From Pleurodeles waltl (Eukaryota > Chordata > Amphibia > Caudata > Salamandridae): 64,000 bases of DNA. The notes beneath the pieces were generated by a model. It was not told the origin of the DNA. It was given only the letters and a program-made list of their open reading frames with translations, and did no database searches. Position 1 is the first letter of the stretch. Each line of letters starts with the position of its first letter. The stretch spans positions 662,746,575 to 662,810,574 of the forward strand of contig NC_090451.1 of assembly GCF_031143425.1 (NCBI RefSeq), given 5' to 3'. Both the position numbers and the translations under genes were made by a program. Of the stretch, positions 41,001 to 53,000 are shown in pieces.

Positions 41001-44000
41001 CAGGGGCAGGTTGGCCTGTCCCAATCTTTTGGAGTACTCCTGGGCAGCACACCCGTGATTGATTTCTACTTGGGTTGCGTATGAAAGTGAGTCATTGCTT
41101 CCATATGAATAGGGCAGTGGCATGTAAACCTTTATGGGACCTGGCGTGGATTCCGAAGCATGCTCAGCCTCGCTGTGCCTATGCCTCCACTACGACCAAG
41201 ACAGTCCTGGACATCTGGGATAAACTGGCCCTAACTAAGAGACTATTTTCCCTTCACCTAACACACTGATTTCCTGTAACCCAGATTTTGCCCCTGCCCT
41301 GTCCCCACACACCTTCCATGCCTGGACAGACAGTGACTGCAGGACATTACATGACCACTTCTTGGGACCTACCGTAAAATTATTTGACCAATGTAAAGTA
41401 GAGTACGATCTCCTCAAGTCTGTTCAAGCGCATTACCTACAGCTGCAGCATTGGACGCTTCACCGCTCAGTTTACCGTGAGGTCATTCATCCATACATCC
41501 CTTTCGAGACCCTGGTTAGGTCCTACGATAGTTCAAAAGGGCTTATGCCTAATACATACCGCACACTCCAGCATTCACAACATGCACACCTACCAAACAC
41601 TCTTGAACAAGGACGCCCCTTAGGGAATTACACCCAAGCAGTGGGATACCCTGTGGTGTGAATTTCCTAAAACATCCTCTAGCGTCTCTATGAGGGAAAA
41701 AGTTGACAGGCTCATGTTCTAATGGTACCACATACCCTCCCGCATATTGGCTATCTACCCTGGTGCGTCAGCTCTCTGCTGGAGATGCGGACTGGAGAGA
41801 GGTGATTTTACACACATCTGATGCGTCTGCACTTCCATCAACACCATTTACAAATAAGCGTTAAGTCATATAAAAGCTATAGTGGGATATGCTCTTCCTG
41901 CCAACTGCCGTACAGTAATTTTGGGACTACAACCCTTTAACCTTGCAGGCATGACACACGCTGGATGGGTTCTCATTAGCTACATACTACTGGCAGCTAT
42001 GCAACTTTTTGCATTAACTTGGAAACAAACTGCGCCACCCTCACTGGCACAATGCCTTACCTGCCTGTGGCATGTGATGGCAATGGAACAACTGTCCCAC
42101 AAGCTGGCCAGTACAGACACTAAATTCCAACAAATATGGCGGCCCTTGCTTAGCTACCTCTCACACAGAGTTCAAATGCTTCAAAACACCAAAGCGGGAC
42201 GCATTGGATCTATTTCTCTGATCTCATGTATATTTGATCCTCTCTCTCTCCTAAGTATATCCCCTTTGCTTAAGATGCCCGTAAGGTTGTAATATATCAT
42301 AGACGGATCTCCACCAATACATCATGCCAACAACTTTTACTCGACCAATGTTACCTTGATTTGTGTTCTGTATTTTGTTTGTTTGGTTTCCCTTTGGAAT
42401 CATTTTCCTTCATTTTCCCCCTTGCCCCTTTTTTCCACACAGTGTCCACTTGATTTGCTGTATAACCCACTGGACAGTTGTAGATGCTCACTTATCCTAC
42501 ACTCCTTTGCAACATTTGCCTCACTAGTGTGTTAATGATTGTACAACATTGTCCCAGTTGCATTACCGATGTGTTCATCACACTTTGTGAGCACAGTCTT
42601 TCATGTATTCTTTGCAAATTTCAATAAAGAGATTTAAACCAAAAAAAAGCTGCATTGGTCAGTCTGGCCTCCTCATACCAAGGGACATCACCAATACCCA
42701 GTTATCCCCTTCTTGATCATGAACAATCCCAAGAAGGAAAAACACAGTGAGGCACCACAAAAGCACTGACCAGATATTGTGCCAGTCAGGCAAGTACCTT
42801 CTCAGCACCATGTTCACTTCAAATATGTGCTGACTTAAGCAGATGTTAAAAATTATGCAGTTCTAAAATTGGAAACCTAACTGTGGGAGAAGGGCAACAC
42901 TCTTCCAAAATTAGTAGAAGAGACCCTCTCTTCCCAGCTCATGAGGATAGCATTTCAATAGCACTCATCACTTACCGAACAGCTCACATCGCCGTTCCTC
43001 TCAAATACGCAGTGCGCATTCACGTCACAAGGGTTGAAGTCTGATGTGCTGCACGACTTCTTGGGCAGGCAGCCTACAGTTTGGTTGCCAACAAACCCGA
43101 TTTTACACGGGCCACATTTGTAGGAGCCCTGAAGGAGAAGAATATGTGCATTAGGTTTGTTTTTGTACTTGTGAAAGAAAGATTGTTTGACTCACACAGG
43201 CCTGTTTAATTAGGAAGTAGATGTGCTTAAGATTATATTCCGGTGAGGAAGAAAAGTCAGCTCAGCACAGAGAGGAAGAAGCAATGGGCAAAGGCAGAAC
43301 CATTTGGTAGCTCCTTTGCATTGAGGCGCATGGAGTAGCATAGGGTGATTATGCACAATTAGAGGTCTTAGGTCAGAACAAGGTTATTGAAGAACTGTAG
43401 TTACTGAGATGGCTATGGCAGAAGTAAGTGCAAAGACCCTTAGATGCTTGACCCGGGGGTAAAAACACAAGTTGGGATAACAGGTCAAATTGTCTGTGGG
43501 TGGCATCAAAACCCTGTGACAGTGCAACATAGTAGATCACCTGAAAGCAAGAGCATAGTTATCTATTTGTAGTAGCATCGGCCCCGAGAACAGAGGTTCG
43601 GTTTGTAAGGGTGATAGTAGTGCTTTTTGAGAAGAAATACAGACACATTATCGCACAAAAACTGAGGGCAGCAGAATAGTCCTCTGAGGACAGTAGCAAA
43701 GAAGAGAAGTATAGGTTTCAAAGCTTAGTAGTACAGCCCCCCCCCCACACAAACAGTGCTATTTACTACTAGGAACACCAGAATACCTCACAAAGGCTTG
43801 TAGTACAGGGCCCTGCAGCCAGTTAAATAGGCCCACGAAGGCACAGGCACCCAGGACAGTAGAACTGGTCTCGAATGTAGGTGATAGAACCCTCTTTGGG
43901 CAGTATTATTGGTACGTAAAAGATTAATACAGGGCTTTGTGAGAAGTAGTGAATGCCTCTCAAATACGTAGACTATACCTCCAAAGGAAGTAGTGCAGGA

Positions 44001-47000
44001 CCTTTAGGAAAGTGTGTGTTGCTGGGTTAGTAATAACGGTCTCCTTCACAACACTAATAGAAGTTCAAGTGCAGTGTCACTATCAGGGCATGTAGTGCAT
44101 GTCCCACACTGAGCTAGTAAAGGCCCAAGTGAGGTAGTACAGGTCCCTCATTACGTCAGTGGATGCCCCAGTGTTGTGTCATAATATGGGGAAGTAGTAT
44201 AGGGCCCTTATTGCAAGAGTCCAAGCCCAAGTGCAGTGTGTCAGGAGCTGGGTGAAAAGAGCAGGCCCTTTACAGCACTAGTACAGGCCAAAGTGAATTA
44301 GTATAGGACCCTTGCTGTATTAGTAGAGACCAAAGTGCAGTGTCAGAACTTGGGGAAGATTAAATGTCCCATATTAAACTAGTGCTGGCCTAAGTGCAGT
44401 GTCGGGCTGGAGAAACACTGCATGCTGTGTTGTTGATGCAGACCATACTCATCACTGTGTTGTGGCTGACCATATTCAACCACATTGGTGTCAATTAGTT
44501 GATACCAGTAGTAGAGATTGCAGTGGTGCTTCCTGGTATCCTTGGTACTGTCCTTACTACTTCTGATTCCAAGGGTCGGCAAGACAATAGCAGAAAGTAA
44601 GGCATTCCCTATGGTCACAATTTACTTTATTTAGGTTCCGCTATGTACTATTCCCCAGCCCCTTAATGGGCAAAAAGCCTCCAATGTGGGACCAAGGGAG
44701 TCTAAGTAGTTAACCCTCTGGTGTCATCGATGGTCACAGAGGGTGTAATGTCACTTGTGTTACCCCCTCGCATTTGGCAGCTCAGAATCCATGCTCATGA
44801 GTGTGTGGTTACTGCAGCCCACAGGTTGTTTTGAAGCATCCAGTAAAAACTGTGTTGCTAGCGGAAAGTGCACTCACCACGGTTTTGCATATGCAGATCA
44901 CACTCACCACTGTATTGGTGCAAATGGAATTGGCGTCACATCCTCCGTTATTCCCATCGTTGCACTCATCAATGTCTGTGCACACCTGCATAAAACCAAG
45001 ACAACTAGTTCAACAACACCTCACCCCATGTATGATGGGAAATGTATTACTCCAGTTGATGTCAGCCCTTCTCCAGATTAATCATCACATTGCCGCACTT
45101 GACCAGATTCAAGGATACCTCAGACTCCAATGCCTCCAAAATCCCCTCTTCCACGACTTTACATGTAACACACTTGCTTCAATTCTTTCCACTGCAAATT
45201 ATTCATCTCTGGACATAGCAATCTTTCTCGAGGTCGCACCTACCTTGGATACCCCTAGCACTGACAGGACCTTTCCAGAATTTCCTTTATCCCAGGCTTC
45301 TTGAAATGTCCTTATTCCAAACATGCTTAGGGTTACAGACACACCCTGATAACTCTTGCATATCCTGATTGTCATCTCCCTCAAAAACCATAAGCATTTA
45401 TGAATTACCATCAACCCAAATTCCTGTAGTGCTTCTTAAATTCCCGTCACTGGTGGTAACACCCATGTACACTTAATTTTGTTTTCATTTTTTCTGTAGT
45501 TAAAATGTTTTTCTCTCACATCTTATGAAAGGAACAGGTCTATGGGCCGTGCAAACCAAACATTTTCAGAACCTCACACTATCTTCTATTTCAATTTTAA
45601 TTTAGAGTCGCCCATTTCTGAAGCTTTAATCCATAGGAGTGATGCATCACTAAGGTTTCCTCAGTTAATGGCAGAAGAGAGAGCACCATCATCAGCTAGA
45701 CTTGTGCCCATCTATTGATTTTAGAAGATGGGATCAAACTCCATTCATGCACAAGAGGTAAATTCTATTCGAGCAAACTGAAATGGAAAAATAAAACTAC
45801 GCTACACTTAAAAAAAATTAAATCAGATGTAGACATGCTTGCATTTTAGACAACATTTTAATTGAGGGAACCTACACTAAAGTTTCTAAACCCCAGAAAC
45901 CTCTAATACCCCTTGAATTTCCTAACAGATCTCCAGTATTCCCAGAATTTCCTTACACTCCTCCAGCACTTATATGAATTGATTCAGACATAAAATCACT
46001 CTATGCTTTTTCCAGACACTCTGCATGCTCCCTAAATTTCACAGAACCACTGACATTTCCAGCGCACCCATAATTTTCCTACACATTTTAAGTACCCCTT
46101 GAATTTCTTTCCCCGGACACCCCTAGTGCTCCTTGAACTTCCACAATTGATACAATTTAGCTTCTTCTAAAACTTCCAATGTCAGGCAACTGCAGTGGTT
46201 CCATAATTTACACTGTCATGGTACCCGAAGCATCCTTTCAGTTTCTAACTCCCTAGACACCTTAAGCACTCTATGATGTTCCTTTCACTGGAAACATTTA
46301 GCCATCACTGAAATCCCTATGCACAAGACAACCCTAGCACTTCCTGAGTTTCACCTGTTTGCTGGCTTTGGCGTATTCCACTCCAACTCCAGAGACAATG
46401 CTCCCCTTATAACCACGGGGACAGGGCTCGCAGCGGAAGCCGGGCGCTGTGTTTATGCACTTTGAGCCAGAGAAGCAGGGGTTCGCATACGAGCACTGAA
46501 AAATTAAACACAACAAAGGTAACCAATTTCTGATGTAGACTAACTTTGGGAAATTTTAATTTTCCATTTGAAAGTAAGTGTAAGGGAGATAAATTGTGAG
46601 AACAAATTTTTCTGAGAATATTTGCGGGCAGGGGCAAAGATGAAGAGTGGATAATATAGAAATCCCAACTGTTAGGTGAAAAATTACCGTAGAGGTGAAA
46701 AAAGGAAGCGGGTGGGATACAAGAGCTTAGTGCCCTGTAGGATCCTGGGGCATTTCAACTTAATGTTTTTGGAGTTTGAGGATCTTGAAGTTTGTGAGCA
46801 ATTCACTGTTTTAAGGGAATGTGGGCCATCTTTACTCATCATGATGTTGGTGGGGTTGGTGGTGTCACGTTCCCTGGAGATATCAGAATCTATAACTGAT
46901 GGTTGTTTGGGAACTGGGTAGTCACAAATCTACTCAGCGTCTTCACATGGAAGCCACTGGGAAAATCACACAATTTAAGGCCAATACTGCTTCTTTAAAC

Positions 47001-50000
47001 CATGAATAAAATAACAATTAGGAAAAAAAGAAACAGTAAAACAAGAATAAGAAACTTGGTAAAAGATCCATTATTAACGAAAATGTTGAATAGAATTGCC
47101 ATTTTCTATGTGGCAACTGCATTCAGTCCCGGTAAATACAAACTTTCTCTCAATAAATTGAACCAAAGAAGAAAGGTTTTCATACTTTGAGTATGATTGT
47201 AACATTAGAACGAAACCTCTTCTAAATGAACCCCTTTTTCTTGAATTAAGGCTCTTACTTCGTCTATGTCCATGCAGTGTGTCCCGTTGCCTTGGAAGCC
47301 CAGTGGACAGGGTCCGCAGCGATACCCAGGATACTCATAAGTTTCCATGCAGTCTACCCCTGGGAAGCAGGGGCTAGGCTTGCATCTGGAGCGATGTTCA
47401 TGAAACCCTAGAATATAAATAGTAAATATATCTGACTGTTGAAGAAACTCTATTGCAGGGACTGAGCAAGTAAGCGCTGTGCTTTATCTACGAAGAAAAC
47501 ATACTGGTGCACAGAGATGGAAGAGCTGAAACACCTTCCAATATTGCCGTGATATCCTAGACAAATTATGGGGGTTATTCTAACTTTGGAGGAGTGTTAA
47601 TCCGTCCCAAAAGTGACGGTAAAGTGACGGATATACCACCAGCCGTATTACGAGTTCCATAGGATATAATGGACTCGTAATACGGCTGGTGGTAAATCCG
47701 TCACTTTTGGGACGGATTAACACCTCCTCCAAAGTTAGAATAACCCCCTATGTTTTTTAAGATGTCCAGGGCCCTAAAAATGAGTGCCAATCGTGTGCAC
47801 CAAGAAGTACCAGCACAAATTAAGCAATGAGGTGGTGGAAGCGATCAAATTGTCATTTTAGTACTTACCACAAGCTTGGCACTCCATAATTGTGTTCCTA
47901 ATGAGTGACATCTCCTTCACCTGTAGTGGGGTAACGCACAGAAAGAATGTAGTCACCCGAGCGGCAATGCCGAACATCAACAGTGCAGAAACAGGCATGT
48001 AGTTTGCAACAATGTACTCGTGAAATGAAGCGAAGAGCTGAAACTGTGGCAAAGCCGTGCACACACTGCAGTTCATATTAGAAGTCTGTCTCAATGTTCA
48101 AACATTATTATGTAATCAAGCCCTCTGTAATCAGGGAATTTAGAACATCCTCCTTAGGAAATATCTTATTATGATGTACAACACTTGTGTTTGAAGGGCT
48201 ACTGAATTTTATTATGCAAGTAAAACCCCATAATTAGGGCATTAATAATAGCCTCCATGTGCAACACTGTGTTGTGTACAACACTTGTGTTAGGAGGGTT
48301 ACTGAATCTTAGTAAATGCAGGTGAAATCTCCGATGGCCTCTGCCTTCCTCCTTCCATGCTGAAACGATAAAGAGTGTTGTCAGACAGTGAGGGCCAAAT
48401 TTTCGACCCAGTCTCAAGAGCAGTTTTCAGATTTTGAAGAACCAGGTCCCTGAGAACCCACAATTAATTTAAGACCTACTATTCCACTTCAAGTTTTTGC
48501 CTACGAGTCCAAGCAGGCTTGACGCTGTTGGCGGGAACCCAGGACTAGCTGTAAGTCTCACTCCTGACATGGGGGTCAGATTTTGCCATAAGTTCATGAG
48601 AACATATCAAAACGTCACAAGTACTATCACTTTTTTCACAATAAGAAGGAGGGATCGATAGTTATAACGTGATAGAGCTCCAGCGAATGCCCTTCGCTGC
48701 AAGGAATGTGGCAAGCCACTCACCTGATCACGGATGTCTTCTCTCAGTTCGTTCATCACCTGGCTTAACATGGCCAGCTGGGTCACCAGAGCCTTGGTTT
48801 GCGCACCTGAGAGGAAGAAACAGAGAGAAGTTCAAAAACCTTTCTTCTGAGCCCTTCCCACAAACCTAATTCTTCTAATCCAGGGTGACCAAATAACTCC
48901 ATGCCACCGAGTCACAACTATACCAGCTTTGGGTTTTGATTTAACATACAAGTGCATTCTGGGAGTTGTAGTCTTGGTCCATTTTAATTAATACAATTGG
49001 ACCAAGACACTTGATAACAATGCTAAGTAGAAGCAAAGTCTAGAAAGGAAAAGCAGTGTCCCTGCAGCATGAAAGGAAAAGCATTGTCCCTGCAGCATAA
49101 TATTCAACCTTTCATTCTCCAGTGCCTGTATTGAATGCTAGCGATATGGTATTTCAATAAGAGAAGAGTGATCATAGTTATTTTGGTAATTCCACGCAAC
49201 TCTCTGAAGCAGAATTACCAATATTAACATGATTATTCCTGCTCATGCAAGAGCATATTTAACAAGCACAAAAAGCTGTTCACGCTCACTATTAGTGTTC
49301 TGCTGCATTTAGCACTATTTCTTAGCATGAAATGCATCCTCGAATCCATTTTGGACACAAGTATGCATTCTGCACTAAGAAATAGTGCTGAATGCCAGGA
49401 ATATGTTGGGGGAACCCTACAACAAAAGCACATTTAGAGCTATTTCTTAGCACAAAATGCATTCTCATGCCCATTTTGGAGGAAAGGAGGCATTTTACAC
49501 TACAAAAATAGCGCTAAATGCTGGGAGTACATTGAGAGAAAATGGTACTCCAATTGAACGCTTAGCGAGCGTGAGCGGCTGCTCACACTCGCAATTCATG
49601 TTCTGTTACACTTTGAACTATTTCTTAGCGTAAAATGCATTCCCACACCCATTTTGGACGCAAGGCGGCATTTTTGCTCTAAGAAAGAGCGCTAATCACA
49701 GAATTACTCTTCTCGCATAACTATGCATAATCTTGCAGAATTCTTAGGTAATGCAACGTGATTCCGCTACACTTAATTACATGCATTACTGCCACCCCTA
49801 ATGCCAATACCTATTATTAATTATAAGAAGTAAGGACTGACAGATGACTACTTGCCAGGGAGATACAATGTTGAAAGTACATGGCTTTGTGGTAGAGGAA
49901 GCCTTCAACTGTTTGAGTTGAAGACATGAGACTAATGGACTTGACGGCAATGACCTGTAAAAATAAAGCTAATTATCAAAATATTAGTGCTCTTAGAATA

Positions 50001-53000
50001 TTGACTATCATATTCTGTTACAAATGAATCTAATACTACAGCTAAACTAGATGACTACTAAATACACGCTTTAAACTTATTAGTATATACCTACCCATAG
50101 CCTGTCTTTAGAAGCTTCCCATGTTTTTTTCAATCCACAGTCTGTTCCACACCTTTATTTTTCGCTTAAGGCTTATCATGTATTGTTATACTGATTGCTT
50201 GCAGTCATGCTATGAATTAAAGTGTTTATAAGAATTGTTCTAGGAATCATATGAATGTAATGCCCCTCTTTTAGGGTGCCAGTTAGGTTTGAGGTATCTG
50301 TACTATATTGTATAGATTGGCTCTACCTTTAGTCTGTAGTCTTATTGCTGTAAATAGCATTACTCACTATTCTGTAAAAGTAGAATCTGTTGAAGTTAGA
50401 AGGCGGTGTCTTTTTACAAGAGCGGGAAGCCATTCAGGTAGGAAGTACGTTTTTTATTTCATGCTAGACCCATATGTTACAGCAACAGCAGACAGATGGT
50501 ATGAGGGCTCCATCCTCCCTCCAACTGTCCGTACCTCCAAGCTTCCTCCTCACTGTTCCAAAACCAACCTTCCATCACCTCATTCACTCAACATTCCAAG
50601 GACCAGCTCCGACATATAGGGAATGTGGGTGCCCGGAATACTACAGTATCAAGTTCACTTTTTGTTATTAGATATTATTTTTGATAGCACGATAGTTATA
50701 ACTTATTTTATTGCTGGATTATCGTCAATTCATATTTTTCGAAACCATCATCAATATTCCTTCTTGCTTTTTATTGTTTATTTCATAGTACGTCTGCAGG
50801 CCGTACTGTTGAGAATATTACTTTTTGTAGAGGTGCATAATCCTTTTTTTATTGTAGTGCATATACTTTCTCCTCTTTGGGAGTATAGATACTTCACATT
50901 TGTTTACCCAGTAATGTCACTACTCTCTAGTCTTTGTTGTAGGAAACACGAGTCACCTCAATGTTTATTGTTAGAATATCACTCCTCTGCTAGTTTTTTG
51001 AGGGCTGCAGCCCGAGCAAACTATCTTAACATTCTTTTTGGTAACATCATTGCTCCCTATATTGTGCTGTGAGGATAATTCCTATTATTCTGTTGATACT
51101 GTGGGTACTCTGGTTACTTCCTGAAAGTATCAGCTCTAATTTAGGCAGTATTCCACTTACCCGGTGTCCAGTTTAGTTCTATGCTAACAGGCCAACATTT
51201 TTATTGCAATTCTGGTGACCTCGCAAGTATGAAAATCGTCAATACTCATGATTTGCCAAAGTTTCATCAACACTCCAACACCCCACTGCCCCATTTAAAC
51301 ACAAACACACGCTCACACCGGAGCACAGAATCTGAGTGGCACTCACCGAGGATAGTGTTCACCATACCATTAACTGGAAGGAAAGAAAAAGAGGTAGGTC
51401 AAACAATTGCGCAATTAATAGTAGCCCTGATGTTTCAGCTGTCAAATGACAAGGGGAAGGGTGAATGTAGCATTATCTAGGCTTGTAGATACAGACTTTT
51501 GACCTCAATGATTTCTGCAACTCCCTGAAGGACCATTTGTGTTTTAGTGTCCTGTAACAGGTCCTGACAGTGCTCAGTACCAAAAGTATTTTAAAACAAG
51601 CATTGAAATGACTCTCTACTCATCCCTATATCCATGTCCTTAACATTACCAGCAAAAACAGTAGTCTTATTCCTGACAGTGTATGCAAGAACTCTTAACG
51701 ATGCAAGTCAGTAATGCAGTGCATGTTGTTTTTGAAGTGTTTTACTTCATTTTCCACGTTATATTTGTCCTAATTTCCTAGAAGCATTTCATTTCCCATG
51801 TGTGGTTCTGGGGCTTTTTTTTCATGCAACATCTGCATACTTCAAAATGAGTTGCATCTTGCTTTTGGATGAGATCAGGATGTGGATGGGGGTTACACAT
51901 AGCAAATGACAGAGCTCTTGAGTTTAGGCTGAAAATATTTGGGTTTCACACAGCGCCTGCCATTGGGTAATAATGGTGTTCAGATTACACGCCCATCCAG
52001 TTCTTAACTCCTCTGCCAAGTGCACTGAGCAGCGGTCCCATATGTGGCAACTGTAATAACAATTCTAAGAGAAACTGTGTCAAGTGGTACACAGCTGGCG
52101 AAATATTGACAGCGCCAAAAGAAAAGAAAATGCAGCACATGTGAGAACAAGAGAAAAAGCGGTGGACTAAATAAATGAAAGTATTTGGCTGAGGCAGGCC
52201 AAGCTCAAAATACAACTGGGATAAATCCAGCAACAATGGCCAAGAACTGGCAATAAGCAGCACCAACTAACAGCTGCTCTGTTAATTCAGAAAGCTTAGA
52301 CGCATAATTCCATACATAGCTACTTCAACTCAGGACTGTATTCAATGATTATAAACGACAGACTCTTGGCTATGAGAACAGGTACCACCTATGGGAAGAG
52401 GTGCCCCCTTAGGTAACTTTGTTAGGTCACCTATCACCACACAACTATGCAATAGAAAGACTGCAGCACTTTTAACATGTGGCAGTGTGCATTTTACTAA
52501 AAGTGCAGAGGCATGATCACATCACTGCAACTCAGATTTATCTACACCAGCTTCCAACATAATGCACAATTCAAGGAATTTCATTCATACATGAAGTATC
52601 CTGGCATCAAAGAGCCTGTAAACCTTCAAGTAATGAATAACGTCTCTGTAACACACTTTGCTCTCTTCAATTAGAAATTTTGTATACGTCAGTTACATAA
52701 CTCTATTCCTTTTATTCCAACCTCTCATGTCTGGCGGTGGAAAATGTCTAGGGGTCCTGTTCAAGATGTTCAATGTGGTCGTAAATGAATGTACCTTTCT
52801 TAGGCCTACCAGGAGTTCAAAAATGGATGCCTGGCACATACATACACATTCACATCTGCATATTTATCTCGACATAATCGTAGATAAATTTGCAGTAGAA
52901 AATGTGATTCAATTGCTCTGAAAGTTTGGGGACAACCACAAAACATGCACAACTGTGGGAATTCTCCTGCTCTTATCTTTCTCCTTTCCACCAAGGAAAT

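Larger units (their letters stand above)
37376..42648 (+). mobile_element. L1-clade LINE, decayed, plus strand
   Basis: Two-ORF non-LTR retrotransposon. ORF1 fragments, ORF2 with endonuclease, RT and a C-terminal Cys-His knuckle, and a 3' end AATTTCAATAAAGAGATT followed by an A-run ending at about 42648. The 5' end of ORF1 is missing where the palindrome chain begins. Several stops and frameshifts indicate a dead copy. Confidence 0.88.

Noticed and set aside
43283..46340. CRISPR-like or satellite call for the regularly recurring phrases
   Set aside because: Units are strongly diverged and without fixed spacers; the sequence is an animal intron, so only a degenerate tandem repeat is supported.
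50308..51072. Two plus-strand ORFs with hydrophobic stretches
   Set aside because: AT-rich composition gives Phe/Leu/Ile runs; no conserved motif or codon evidence.
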